Of a stretch of DNA of 40,462 nt, positions 24,852 through 34,082 are shown piece by piece. Position numbers and translations under genes: made by a program. Source of the stretch: Actinokineospora inagensis DSM 44258 (GTDB lineage Bacteria; Actinomycetota; Actinomycetes; Mycobacteriales; Pseudonocardiaceae); contig NZ_AXWW01000063.1 in the NCBI RefSeq assembly GCF_000482865.1, forward strand, positions 1 through 40,462, read 5' to 3'. Position 1 is the first letter of the stretch; each line of letters begins with the position of its first letter. The notes below the pieces were generated by a model. The model was given only the letters and a program-made list of their open reading frames with translations. It was not told where the DNA came from and did not search any database.

Positions 24852-25646
24852 TCAAGACCCCGGTCGCACGTGTACGACGTCACCGGCCGACAGAGTGCGC
24901 GCCGTGCCCGCCACGTCGACCACCAGGCGACCCTCGCCGTCGATGTCCGTGGCCAGCCCTTGCAGGTTGGCCCCATCGGGTAGTTCGACTCGTACGCGCT
25001 GACCGAGGGTGGCGCAGCTACTGCGGTACTCGGCGAGCAGCCCGGACGTCGCCAGGTCCCCCTGGGCGCCCCGCCACGACCGCTCCGCCTCGGCGAACGC
25101 GCGCAAGAGGGCGATCGCGATCTCCGTCCGGTCGCTGCTTCCACCCTCCTGCGCGAGCGACGTCGGTGCCAACCCACCTGGCCCGAGCGGAACATCCGGC
25201 GGCAGCGGAGCCACGTTGAGACCGATACCGACGACCACACCGGGACTGGCAACCTCGGCGAGCACACCCGCGCACTTAGCCATGTCGGCCCCCGCGAGCA
25301 GGTCGTTCGGCCACTTAAGAGCCGCCGCGACCCCTGCGTGCCGGGCTGTGCGTATCAGGGCTACGCCCGCGACCATCGCCAACGAGCCGTAGCGCGCCAC
25401 GGGGACACCGTCCGGGTGCAGTAAGACACTGAGGTAGAGACCGGAGGAGGGGGGAGACACCCATCCTCGGGCCCGCCTGCCGCGTCCGGCTGTCTGTTCT
25501 TCGGCAATGAGCACGGTGTGGTCGGCAGCATTGCCCGCGACCGCCACCAGGTCGGCGTTGGTTGATCCAGTCGAGTCGACCACGTCCACAGCGGCGTAAG
25601 AGCCAACGAGCGCCGAACGCAGGGCCTCCACGTCGAGTGCTGCCAT
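24852..25646 (-). CDS. birA: Biotin--[acyl-CoA carboxylase] ligase
   Basis: The product has 264 residues. It makes biotinyl-AMP and biotinylates AccA3. STGSTNADL, the biotinyl-AMP loop TAGRGRRARGWVSPP, LYLSVLLHP, LKWPNDLL, KCAGVLAEV and GIGLNV are all there, followed by the small C-terminal SH3-like domain. There is no N-terminal helix-turn-helix, so unlike E. coli BirA it is not expected to bind DNA. ATG 25646 is chosen because TACCCT lies seven bases upstream with no ribosome site, the leaderless pattern; a GTG at 25667 is in frame. It is divergent from accD5. Confidence 0.95.
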   Translation of the reverse strand: MAALDVEALRSALVGSYAAVDVVDSTGSTNADLVAVAGNAADHTVLIAEEQTAGRGRRARGWVSPPSSGLYLSVLLHPDGVPVARYGSLAMVAGVALIRTARHAGVAAALKWPNDLLAGADMAKCAGVLAEVASPGVVVGIGLNVAPLPPDVPLGPGGLAPTSLAQEGGSSDRTEIAIALLRAFAEAERSWRGAQGDLATSGLLAEYRSSCATLGQRVRVELPDGANLQGLATDIDGEGRLVVDVAGTARTLSAGDVVHVRPGS

Positions 25647-25814
25647 GGGGCCAAGGGTAGAGGCCACCCCCCGACCTGGCTGGTCGGAGCAGGAACAGCC
25701 GGTAGGGGGTGGCGCGGTAACTCTGCGATCTCCAGTGCGCTTGAGGTCAAGGTGCCGGGGTGTGCTCTACGCCTCGCGCGAAGGGGGCGCTAACGGTGGT
25801 TAAGCTGCCTGGTC
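25647..25814. promoter_or_regulatory. Divergent birA/accD5 control region
   Basis: Leaderless promoter boxes face both ways: TACCCT on the minus strand (25659-25654) seven bases before birA, and TAAGCT on the plus strand (25801-25806) eight bases before accD5. Between them is a perfect palindrome CTTGA-GG-TCAAG at 25740-25751, a candidate operator that could set carboxylase and biotin ligase levels together. The box calls rest on position and TANNNT only. Confidence 0.4.
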
Positions 25815-27437
25815 ATGAGCAGTGCGACCGAGCCCGATGGTGAGCTGGACATCCACACCACGGCGGGGAAGCTGGCCGACCTGTACCGGCGCTACGACGA
25901 GGCAGTGCACGCGGGCTCGGCGCGCGCGGTGGAGAAGCAGCACGCCAAGGGTAAGAAGACCGCCCGCGAGCGCATCGACCTGCTGCTCGACCCCGGTAGC
26001 TTCGTCGAGTTGGACGAGCTCGCCCGACACCGCTCCACCAACTTCGGCCTGGAGAAGAACCGGCCGTATGGCGACGGAGTGGTCACCGGCTACGGCACGG
26101 TCGACGGCCGCCCGGTGTGTGTGTTCAGCCAGGACGTCACGGTGTTCGGCGGGTCCCTCGGCCAGGTCTACGGCGAGAAGATCGTCAAGGTGATGGACCT
26201 GGCGCTCAAGACCGGCCGTCCGATCATCGGCATCAACGAGGGTGGCGGCGCGCGCATCCAGGAGGGCGTGGTGTCCCTCGGCCTCTATGGCGAGATCTTC
26301 CGCCGCAACACGCTCGCATCCGGTGTCATCCCGCAGATCTCACTCATCATGGGCGCTAACGCGGGCGGGCACGTGTACTCGCCCGCGCTGACGGACTTCA
26401 TCGTGATGGTCGACCAGACATCGCAGATGTTCATCACCGGTCCAGACGTGGTGAAGACCGTCACCGGTGAAGAGGTCACGCTTGAGGAGCTGGGCGGCGC
26501 GCGCACGCACAACACCAAGTCCGGTGTCGCGCACTACATGGGCGTCGACGAGGAAGACGCGATCGGTTACGTCAAGGACCTGCTGTCGTTCCTGCCGTCC
26601 AACAACCTGTCCGACCCGCCCGCGTTCCCGGTGGCCACCGAGGACGGCTCGGTCGCCGACACCCTCACCGACGGCGACCGCGAGCTCGACACGCTGGTGC
26701 CCGACTCGGCGAACCAGCCGTACGACATCCACGACGTCATCGCCCGTGTCGTCGACGACGGCGAGTTCCTCGAGGTCCAGCCGCTGTTCGCGCCCAACAT
26801 CGTGGTCGGGTTCGGCCGGGTCGACGGCCGCAGCGTCGGCATCGTCGCCAACCAGCCCACCCAGTTCGCGGGCTGCCTGGACATCGACGCGTCCGAGAAG
26901 GCCGCCCGCTTCGTCCGCACCTGCGACGCCTTCAACGTCCCGGTGCTCACCTTCGTCGACGTCCCCGGGTTCCTGCCGGGCACCGACCAGGAGTTCGGCG
27001 GCATCATCCGGCACGGCGCCAAGCTGATCTACGCCTACGCCGAGGCCACCGTCCCACTGGTCACCGTGATCACTCGCAAGGCCTACGGCGGCGCCTACGA
27101 CGTGATGGGCTCCAAGCACCTCGGCGCCGACATCAACCTCGCCTGGCCGACCGCGCAGATCGCCGTGATGGGCGCCTCGGGCGCGTCGAACATCCTGCAC
27201 CGCAAGACTTTGAAGACCGCGCTGGACGCCGGTGAGGACGTCGACGCCCTGCGCGCCCGGTTGGACCGGGAGTACGAGGACACCCTGCTCAACCCGTACC
27301 TCGCGGCCGAACGCGGTTACGTCGACTCGGTCATCCCGCCTTCGCACACGCGCGGCACCATCTCCCGCGCCCTGCGCATCCTCGCCGACAAGCGCGAAAC
27401 CCTGCCCCCGAAGAAGCACGGCAACATTCCCCTGTGA
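25815..27437 (+). CDS. accD5: Acyl-CoA (propionyl-CoA) carboxylase beta chain
   Basis: The product has 540 residues and is a carboxyltransferase subunit that moves CO2 from biotin to an acyl-CoA. The crotonase-like N-terminal half has [38 protein letters not shown] and [20 protein letters not shown]. The C-terminal half has [36 protein letters not shown] and [15 protein letters not shown]. Length and gene order (birA divergent, accE after) match AccD5, which prefers propionyl-CoA in mycobacteria; substrate preference here is inferred. Translation is probably leaderless. Confidence 0.96.
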   Translation: MSSATEPDGELDIHTTAGKLADLYRRYDEAVHAGSARAVEKQHAKGKKTARERIDLLLDPGSFVELDELARHRSTNFGLEKNRPYGDGVVTGYGTVDGRPVCVFSQDVTVFGGSLGQVYGEKIVKVMDLALKTGRPIIGINEGGGARIQEGVVSLGLYGEIFRRNTLASGVIPQISLIMGANAGGHVYSPALTDFIVMVDQTSQMFITGPDVVKTVTGEEVTLEELGGARTHNTKSGVAHYMGVDEEDAIGYVKDLLSFLPSNNLSDPPAFPVATEDGSVADTLTDGDRELDTLVPDSANQPYDIHDVIARVVDDGEFLEVQPLFAPNIVVGFGRVDGRSVGIVANQPTQFAGCLDIDASEKAARFVRTCDAFNVPVLTFVDVPGFLPGTDQEFGGIIRHGAKLIYAYAEATVPLVTVITRKAYGGAYDVMGSKHLGADINLAWPTAQIAVMGASGASNILHRKTLKTALDAGEDVDALRARLDREYEDTLLNPYLAAERGYVDSVIPPSHTRGTISRALRILADKRETLPPKKHGNIPL

Positions 27438-27447
27438 GGAGCGCACC

Positions 27448-27672
27448 GTGAGTTCCGCCGAGGAAAGCCGCCCCCTGCTCCGCGTCGTCCGAGGCACCCC
27501 GGACGACGCCGAACTGGCCGCCCTGACCACCGTGATCGCCGCCGTCGCGTCCACCCCGGCCAACACCGCGCAACCGGCTCCCCCAAGCACCTGGTCAAAC
27601 CGCTCCGCCGCCGTGCGCCGCCCCTTGCCCCACGGCCCCGGCGCTTGGCGCGCGTCCGTCCTCCCGCGCTGA
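27448..27672 (+). CDS. accE: Acyl-CoA carboxylase epsilon subunit
   Basis: The product has 74 residues. The segment PLLRVVRGTPDDAELAALTT is the signature of AccE-type small subunits, which stabilise the AccA3-AccD5 complex; a Pro/Ala linker and the end WRASVLPR follow. GTG 27448 has GAGGA seven bases upstream, and that site overlaps the accD5 stop codon, so the two are coupled. The stop is five bases from the end of the convergent peptidase gene with no visible terminator. Confidence 0.93.
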   Translation: MSSAEESRPLLRVVRGTPDDAELAALTTVIAAVASTPANTAQPAPPSTWSNRSAAVRRPLPHGPGAWRASVLPR

Positions 27673-27677
27673 CCGGC

Positions 27678-29495
27678 TTAGAGGTTTCCGACCACCGGCA
27701 GGCGTAAGGACGTCTTGGTCAGGTCGATGGTGAGGCGGGTGTTGCTGCCTGCTGGGCTGATGAACGACCCGTCCGTGCTGCCGATCACCACTGCCAGCCG
27801 GTGGCCCGCGGGGATGGTTTGGTCGGTTGAGGCCAGGTTGAACGTGATGGTGTAGGGCTTGCCGGGGCTAAGAGTCTGGCGGGACGTCAGTCCGGCGTAG
27901 TGGCCCAGGTCTGCCCACCCGCGCGAGATGACGTTTTGGGTCACGGTGGTCGTGTTGGCGGCGGTGTCGATGTAGCAGGCGCTGTCGCCTGGTGCGCTGT
28001 CGCCCCAGCAAGAGGTGGTGGTGAGGTTGCGGATGCCTTCGCCGTTGGCGCGGTAGTTGCGGATCGTCGCGGAGCCGTAGTCCACGAGGACGGCGGTGAG
28101 GCGGGCGGCGGATTGCGACGACGTGGCGGTGACGGTGATCTGGGGTGTGCCCGAGATGCGGGTGTCGGCTAAGAGGGAACCGGTCGAGTAGAGGACCCGG
28201 GCGGACGACGTGCTCGTCGGGTTGTTGATCCAGTCGTACTCGGTGCTGCGGTTGTCGGTCAGGGTGGCGGTGGCGCCCGCGAGGGGCACACCCGCGCCGA
28301 GGGTGCCGACGCCCGCGACCGGGCCCGGGGTGAGTCGGTAGGTCTTGGCGGTAGACGCCAACGGCCAGGCGGGGTCGTCCTCCCAGACGTCCGGGCTGAC
28401 CTCCACAGTGGACCGGGGCGCCCGCTCGACGCCGTTGTCGACGCCGAGCAGGTAGTGGTCGAACCAGCGGTGCAGGGTGTCCACCCAGACCTGGCGCCGG
28501 TAGTCGAAGGGGTCGACGTGGCCGGTTTGGGAGAGCCAGATCTTGCGTTCGACGGTGGCGGGCAGCGCGTTCCACCACTGGCCGAAGTTGAGGGTCTTGA
28601 CGTTGGTGTCGTTCAACCCGTGCGCGATGAACACGCTGGCCTTCACCTTGGCCGCGTCGGCGGTGTAGTCGCGTTCGCGGTACACGGGGGTGTAATCGCC
28701 ACTGGTCGGGGAACCGTTGGTGAGCGTGGTCTTCACCGCGGCGCAGTCCGCCGCGCCCGATGAGTTCTCCACGAGCTGCGACAGACTCGCCGGTGTGCCG
28801 CTGTTGTACGCCGCGCCCGCCTCGCGGTAGTAGTCATACCAGGAGCTGATGGCGCTGATCGGCACAATCGTCTTGAGGCCGTCGACTCCGGTTGCGGCGA
28901 CGGCGTTCGCGATGGTGCCGTCCCACGACTTGCCAATCATCCCAACCGCGCCCGTGGACCAACTGGCCGTAACGGTAGTGCTACCGGTCGCGGCCGTGTA
29001 ACCGGTCGCGCGGCCGTTGAGCCAATCGATGACGGACTTCGCGGAGGCGACCTCGGACTTACCGCCAACGTCAACGCAACCCGTGGAACGCGCGGTGCCC
29101 GACAGGTCCACGAGTACGACGGCGTAACCGCGTGGCACGAAGTAGTTGTCATAGAACAGCGGGAACTGCACCGGCTTACCGGCGCTGTCATAGGTCTTCT
29201 TCTGGCTCTCGTTGCCCCGCCCCAGCGTCGCGTAGTACGGGCTGGCATCCATGATGACCGGTACACGCCCGGTAACTTCACGTGGTCGGATGATGTCGGC
29301 GGCCACGCGTACCCGGGAACCGTTGGGCGCGGCTATACCAGTGTCGACCCATACCGTGTCCCTTACCGCGTTGGCGTAAGAGTAAATGGGTTCACTGCCT
29401 GCTGTGCCAAACGCGGCGGACGCGGGGACGGTGATCGTCCCGACGGCCGCGGCAACGGCAACAACCGTGGTGAGCAGGGACCGCCGCAGAGCCAT
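27678..29495 (-). CDS. Secreted S15 family Xaa-Pro dipeptidyl-peptidase / CocE-type hydrolase
   Basis: The product has 605 residues. A signal peptide ends near ASA|AFG (residue 27). The alpha/beta hydrolase part has SGTARSTGC (oxyanion region), GMIGKSWDGTIANAVAATG with the nucleophile Ser at about 190, an Asp in FIAHGLNDTNVK and a His in SQTGHVDP. The C-terminal jelly-roll domain (from about 380) is typical of S15/CocE enzymes. It would act outside the cell on Pro-containing peptides or on esters. It starts 11 bases after the stop of the DHA2 exporter gene, so the two are probably cotranscribed. Its 3' half is G/T-rich on the plus strand. Confidence 0.92.
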   Translation of the reverse strand: MALRRSLLTTVVAVAAAVGTITVPASAAFGTAGSEPIYSYANAVRDTVWVDTGIAAPNGSRVRVAADIIRPREVTGRVPVIMDASPYYATLGRGNESQKKTYDSAGKPVQFPLFYDNYFVPRGYAVVLVDLSGTARSTGCVDVGGKSEVASAKSVIDWLNGRATGYTAATGSTTVTASWSTGAVGMIGKSWDGTIANAVAATGVDGLKTIVPISAISSWYDYYREAGAAYNSGTPASLSQLVENSSGAADCAAVKTTLTNGSPTSGDYTPVYRERDYTADAAKVKASVFIAHGLNDTNVKTLNFGQWWNALPATVERKIWLSQTGHVDPFDYRRQVWVDTLHRWFDHYLLGVDNGVERAPRSTVEVSPDVWEDDPAWPLASTAKTYRLTPGPVAGVGTLGAGVPLAGATATLTDNRSTEYDWINNPTSTSSARVLYSTGSLLADTRISGTPQITVTATSSQSAARLTAVLVDYGSATIRNYRANGEGIRNLTTTSCWGDSAPGDSACYIDTAANTTTVTQNVISRGWADLGHYAGLTSRQTLSPGKPYTITFNLASTDQTIPAGHRLAVVIGSTDGSFISPAGSNTRLTIDLTKTSLRLPVVGNL

Positions 29496-29506
29496 GTGAG
29501 CAGACG

Positions 29507-31111
29507 CTACGGACCGACGCGTTCCTTTGACAGTCCCGATTTTTTCGCGTTACCAGTTGGAGGCAACCGGATACCCGCCGCACACACCATGCCGAGGACC
29601 AAGACGACGACCGGCAGCACCAGCGTCGCCTTGGCCGCGTTGGTGAACCCGAGGTGGAACGCGTCGGTGGCCAACTCGCGTACCTTCGCCGCCACCGTGG
29701 GTGACCAGTCGGACGGCACCTGTGGGCCCTCGCCGCCGAACTGGCCCGCGGTCTGGGCGGCGGCGGTGATCCGGTCGACGAACTCGTCGGCGTAGCGCGG
29801 CGGCAGGAACTTCGCGTACTGCCGCGCCGCCCCCGGGATCGAGAACCCCAGCCCGACCTGCAGCAGCAACCCGGTCGTCGCGCTGCCGAGCACCCCGCCG
29901 ACCTGCCGCGAGGTGTTGAACACCCCGGACGCGGCGCCCACCAGGTGCGGCGGCATGCCGAGGGTCGCGGACGCGGTCAGCGGCGAGAACACCAACCCGA
30001 TGCCCAGGCCCGCCAGCACCAGGCCGGGGACGAGCACCAGCGGGTCGGTGTCCGGTTCGGACAGCGCCGCCAGCACGACCGTCCCGGCCGCCAACCCGCC
30101 GAGGCCGGACATGATCAGCGTCCGCCCGGCCAGCCGCACCCGGCTCGCCAGCCACGCCGCCAACGCCGCCGCGCCCGCCATCGGCGCGCACAGCAGGCTG
30201 GACGCCACCGGGTCCAGCCCCAGCACCGACTGCACGTAGATGACCAGCGGCAGGAACATCCCGGTCGTCGCGAACCCGAGCGCCGAGTGCGTCAGGTTGG
30301 CCCAACCGAAGACCGGGTTGGCGAACAAACCCCTGGGCAGCAACGGGTCTCGCGCCCGGCGTTGGTACACCGTGAAGGCGCCCAAGAGCACCAGGCCGAC
30401 CCCGATGACCGGCAGCACGCCGATCGGGCCGACGATCGTGCCCCAGTGGTAGTGCTGTCCGTTCTGCAGACCGAAAACGAGCAGCGCGAGCCCACCCGAC
30501 GCGAGTGCCGCGCCGGTGATGTCGAAGGTGGGCTGTCCCTCCGGCCGCCAGTCCGGCAGCAGCACCAGCCCCAGCACCAGCCCGGCCACCCCGATCGGCA
30601 GGTTCAGGAAGAAGATCCACTCCCAGCCGATGTGCTCGACCAGCAGCCCGCCGACGACCGGCCCGGTGATCGTCGCCACCCCGGCCACCGCGCCCCACAC
30701 CGCGATCGGCGCCCCCCGCCGCTCCGGCGGGAACAACCGGGTGATGAACGACAGCGTCTGCGGCGTCATCGCCGCCGCGCCCAGCCCCTGCACCGCACGC
30801 GCCGCGATCAACGACTCCGCCGACGTCGACAGTCCACTCCAGAGCGACGCCGCCAGGAACAGCACCAGCCCGACCACCAGCACCCGCTTCGGCCCGAACC
30901 GGTCGCCCAACCGGCCGGTCAGCAGCAGCGGCACCGTGTTGGCCAGCAGGTAGACGCTGTTGACCCAGATGACCTGGTTCAGGTTGGCGTCCAACCCGCG
31001 CAGCATCGCCGGGATCGCCACGGTGACGATCGTGGAGTCCAGCATCACCATGAAGAAGCACGCGCACAGCGCCGCCAGCGCGACCCACGGGCCGCGCACC
31101 CCACCACTCAT
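29507..31111 (-). CDS. MFS transporter, DHA2 (14-TMS) drug exporter family
   Basis: The product has 534 residues with about 14 membrane helices. LDSTIVTVAIPAM, GRLGDRFGPKRVLV (motif A) and GAVAGVATITGPVVGGLLVE (motif C of proton-coupled drug antiporters) are clear. A long outside loop of about 70 residues precedes the last helix. ATG 31111 has GGAG about six bases upstream; the frame extends back to 31273 but those residues are not membrane or family sequence. A nearby local regulator gene is not seen. Substrates may be toxic small molecules or dyes; none can be named. Confidence 0.93.
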   Translation of the reverse strand: MSGGVRGPWVALAALCACFFMVMLDSTIVTVAIPAMLRGLDANLNQVIWVNSVYLLANTVPLLLTGRLGDRFGPKRVLVVGLVLFLAASLWSGLSTSAESLIAARAVQGLGAAAMTPQTLSFITRLFPPERRGAPIAVWGAVAGVATITGPVVGGLLVEHIGWEWIFFLNLPIGVAGLVLGLVLLPDWRPEGQPTFDITGAALASGGLALLVFGLQNGQHYHWGTIVGPIGVLPVIGVGLVLLGAFTVYQRRARDPLLPRGLFANPVFGWANLTHSALGFATTGMFLPLVIYVQSVLGLDPVASSLLCAPMAGAAALAAWLASRVRLAGRTLIMSGLGGLAAGTVVLAALSEPDTDPLVLVPGLVLAGLGIGLVFSPLTASATLGMPPHLVGAASGVFNTSRQVGGVLGSATTGLLLQVGLGFSIPGAARQYAKFLPPRYADEFVDRITAAAQTAGQFGGEGPQVPSDWSPTVAAKVRELATDAFHLGFTNAAKATLVLPVVVLVLGMVCAAGIRLPPTGNAKKSGLSKERVGP

Positions 31112-31434
31112 CGCCACTCCAGCCCGGCCCCGCACCCGGGCAAGCCTAGGGCCACCGCTCAGCCGAACGGCCGGGTCCACCCGGATCCCGGAAGCACAGT
31201 TTCGGCCGGGCGAGTTCGCCGCGTCGTCGTGCGCACAACCGCACTGGTGCGTTCCGGTCAGCAGGGAACGCATTTCGCGTCGCCATTGTCCGTTTCCTCA
31301 AGGTGGCGGTGTTCGGACCTGCAGGCGGAGGTCGTGGCGAAGGTGGGGAGACGGATGCCCGAGCCAGTAGAGTCGGTGGCCCGTCGTGGCACGAGTCGGT
31401 AGTGCGGTGAGCGGCAGCGGAGGAGTGGGTATCG
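31112..31434. other. Intergenic region between exporter and NYN genes
   Basis: No gene is seen in these 323 bases. A short palindrome CGCAC-TG-GTGCG lies at 31240-31251, in the wider near-palindrome AACCGCACTGGTGCGTT, and could be an operator for the divergent exporter. GGAGGAG at 31419-31425 is the ribosome site of the NYN gene. TAGAGT near 31370 could be its -10 box. Confidence 0.35.
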
Positions 31435-32561
31435 GTGAGGTCACGTTGTGTGGTGTACGTAGACGCCGGGTACCTGCTGGCGGCAGCGGCCACACGGGCG
31501 ACCGGGACCTCCCTGCGTAGTGGCATCGTCACCGACACCAACGCCTGGTGGACGCACTGATCGACCACGCCGAGGCCAAGGCGGGGCTTCCGCTGCTGCG
31601 AGTGCACTGGTACGACGCGGCCAACCAGGGCGTCCCCGACCGGAGCCAGCAGGAGATCGGCATGCTGGCCAGGGTCAAGCTGAGACCGGGACGGATCGGG
31701 TTCGACGGGGAGCAGAAGGGGGTCGATCTGCGGATCGGGCTCGATCTGGTGGCCCACGCGCGCAACGCCGCCATCGACACCGCCTTTCTCGTCTCGGGGG
31801 ACGATGACCTCACCGAAGCCGTGGAAGAGGCCCAGGCGCATGGTCTTCAGGTGACCATCCTCGCTGTGCCGACCGTCACCGGTGCGGCGCACGGCGTCAG
31901 CCAGAGTCTCCTGGCCGCCGCCGACGACGACCTGGATCTGATTGCCGCCGATGGGCTCGACAGCGCGATCACCCCCCGGAAGACACAGGCCCAGTCTTTG
32001 ATCACCGCGTCCGCGTCGACGCGCCATTCTCAGGTGCCGTCGCCAATGGCGTTGGCCAACCGCCCGCGTCCGCCCGCGCAGCCCCCGAACGAGACGATCC
32101 CTCCCGCTCCGCCCTCGTCTGGGGTGGTATTCACCAGCAGCACACATGCCCATCCGTTGGCAGACCTTGTCCTCGGGAACACCGACCGCCCGGCCACGAC
32201 CTCCCTGACATCGGACAAGGTTGCCGAGACTATCGAACGTGTCACCAGCCACGTCTTGACAACCTGGTTCAACGGCCGTGCGCCCGACGAACACACCGAA
32301 CTGTCGGCAGGCAGGCCGTCCATCCCACGCGATGTCGATCGTGCCCTGCTCCGCGATCTCTCCGATGCTCTGGGCCAGTACGACCTCAGCGATGACATCC
32401 GATACGAGCTCCGGGCCCACTTCTGGGCCGAGGTCGACCGCCGGGGCGCCGCAGACACACCGGTCGCGGCGACCGAACCCTCCCAGCAGGCGGCCGAAAC
32501 CCCAAGCTCCGCGGCTGACGTCGAACCCACTGGACAGGTCGGGACCGTGCGGCTCATTTGA
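31435..32561 (+). pseudogene. NYN-domain (PIN-like, DUF88/LabA) protein with apparent -1 frameshift
   Basis: Two frames together encode one protein of about 375 residues. GTG 31435, with GGAGGAG upstream, gives RSRCVVYVDAGYLLAAAATR and continues to about TDTN before reaching TGA at 31558. The frame then continues in phase 3 as LVDALIDHAEAKAGLPLLRV, VHWYDAANQGVPDRSQQEIG and SGDDDLTEAVEEAQAHG, the NYN nuclease-like core, to 32561. One missing base near 31543 (AACGCCTGG where AACGCCCTGG is expected) explains the break. The first catalytic Asp (VYVDAGY) is in the displaced part. Family members are putative RNA-processing nucleases. The C-terminal half is linker and unknown. Either the gene is broken or the base was lost in sequencing. 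Confidence 0.85.
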
Positions 32562-32649
32562 GCTCGCACTCCCCTAGCGGATCGCGGGCCAGGCTTCACG
32601 GCATATGCCAGTTGGCGCGAAATGGACAACTCCCCACCGGCAGTCCCGC

Positions 32650-33423
32650 TCAGCGGAAGAGGCGGCGGGTGAGCGGCTGGTAGGCGGGGCCGAGCAGGCG
32701 GGCCAGCCGGTCGATGGCGTGGGCGTCGGCGCCGATGAGGACGCGGGGGCGGTTGCGGCGGATGCCGTTGATGATCGTCGCCGCGGCCTGGTCCGGGGTG
32801 GTGCGGGCGACCCGGTCCAGTGCGCGGGCGAAGTCGTCGGCTTCCGCCGGGTTCGAGGTGCGGCCGTTGCGGGCGATGTTCGTCCGGATGCCGCCCGGGT
32901 GCACGCAGGTCACGCCGACCTGTGGGTGGAGCTCCTGGCGGATGGCCTCGGTGAAGCCGCGGACGGCGAACTTGGCGGCGTTGTAGGCGCTCTGCGTCGG
33001 CACCCCGATCAGCCCGAACACGCTGGAGATGTTGGTCAGGTGTCCGCGCGTGGCTGTCAGTTGCGGCAGGAACGCCCGCGTGCCGTGCACGACACCCCAG
33101 AAGTTCGTGTCGAGGACCCACCGCAGGTCTTCGTCGGTCATCTCCGACACGGTGCCCTTCAGGGCCACGCCCGCGTTGTTGATGACGAAGCTCGCGGGTC
33201 CCAGGTCGGTGCGCACGGCCTCGGCGTGGGCGTAAACGGCGTCGCGGTCGGACACGTCCACCTCGTAGCCGTGAGCGCCCGTCAAGGCCACCGTCTCGGC
33301 AAGACCCGCGGCGTTCACGTCCGACGCGGCGACGCGGGCGCCCAGCGCCGTCAGTGCCACCGTCAACGCCCGCCCGATGCCCGACCCGGCCCCGGTGACA
33401 ACCGCCACCCGCCGGTCAAACAT
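32650..33423 (-). CDS. Short-chain dehydrogenase/reductase
   Basis: The product has 257 residues, a classical SDR. TGAGSGIG (10-17) binds the NAD(P) cofactor, NNAG is at 82-85, the catalytic Ser is in NISSVFG (about 133), and the Tyr and Lys are Y147 and K151 in YNAAK. VHPGGIRTNIA follows. Substrate is not assignable. ATG 33423 overlaps the stop of the TIGR03089 gene by eight bases, so the two are coupled. The longer frame to 33495 is rejected for that reason. Confidence 0.93.
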   Translation of the reverse strand: MFDRRVAVVTGAGSGIGRALTVALTALGARVAASDVNAAGLAETVALTGAHGYEVDVSDRDAVYAHAEAVRTDLGPASFVINNAGVALKGTVSEMTDEDLRWVLDTNFWGVVHGTRAFLPQLTATRGHLTNISSVFGLIGVPTQSAYNAAKFAVRGFTEAIRQELHPQVGVTCVHPGGIRTNIARNGRTSNPAEADDFARALDRVARTTPDQAAATIINGIRRNRPRVLIGADAHAIDRLARLLGPAYQPLTRRLFR

Positions 33424-34072
33424 CGACCGTGGTCCGCTCGGCCGCCCGGTGCGCGTCGAGCCGGGCGGGGTTGCTGACCTGCACCACCGACCCACCGGCG
33501 ACCAGCGGGGCGACCAGGGCCGCCAGCACCCCGTCCGGCACGGTCCACTCGCGGGTGGACAGCACCCGGGCCCCGGCGGGCAGACCCGCCCCGGCGGCCA
33601 GCACCTCGGCCACGGTCATCCCGGCCAGCGCCAGCGCCGACCCGGGGACCGGCGACCCGGCGAAGTCGTCCCCGAACAGCCGCGCCTCGCCGACGAAGTC
33701 GATCACCCCGTCGGTTGATCCGCCCAGGTCGCGGCCCATCGGGTCGAGCGACACCGCGGCCGTCACCCCGTCGGCGGACTCCCCGGGGGCGACGAACGTG
33801 ACGGCGGCGGGTCCGGCGGCGACCACGTGCGCCCCGGCCCACCACGCGCCGAGCAGGATTCCCGCCGTCTGCCAGTGCGCGGGCAGCCGCACGGCCACCT
33901 CGACACCCGGCTCGACGTCGTGCTCCTCGACCAGCCAGTTCGCCGTCTTGGCCGCCCAGTTCGCGACCGTGGCGACGGACAGTTCGACCCTGGTCCCGGC
34001 CGCGTCGTCGTAGTGCGTGACGAGGGGCTGGGCGGGGCGCAGGGGCCGGAGCAGGGTGTCGGTGAGGCTCAC
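33416..34072 (-). CDS. TIGR03089 family protein
   Basis: The product has 218 residues. It looks like the N-terminal part of an acyl/aryl-CoA synthetase (ANL) fold: VANWAAKTANWLVEEHDVEP, VEVAVRLPAHWQTAGILLGA and WWAGAHVV. The adenylation motif YTSGTTGxPKG and the C-terminal domain are absent, so ligase activity is not expected. The family is confined to actinobacteria, is adjacent to the LCP gene in mycobacteria (Rv3268 by Rv3267) and has no known role. It lies 10 bases after the LCP gene. Confidence 0.9.
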   Translation of the reverse strand: MSLTDTLLRPLRPAQPLVTHYDDAAGTRVELSVATVANWAAKTANWLVEEHDVEPGVEVAVRLPAHWQTAGILLGAWWAGAHVVAAGPAAVTFVAPGESADGVTAAVSLDPMGRDLGGSTDGVIDFVGEARLFGDDFAGSPVPGSALALAGMTVAEVLAAGAGLPAGARVLSTREWTVPDGVLAALVAPLVAGGSVVQVSNPARLDAHRAAERTTVDV

Positions 34073-34082
34073 CCGATCAACG

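Noticed and set aside
32600-32609. Palindrome GGCATATGCC between the NYN and SDR genes as a terminator
   Set aside because: Ten bases without a loop or GC-rich stem; too short to terminate and of a length expected by chance.
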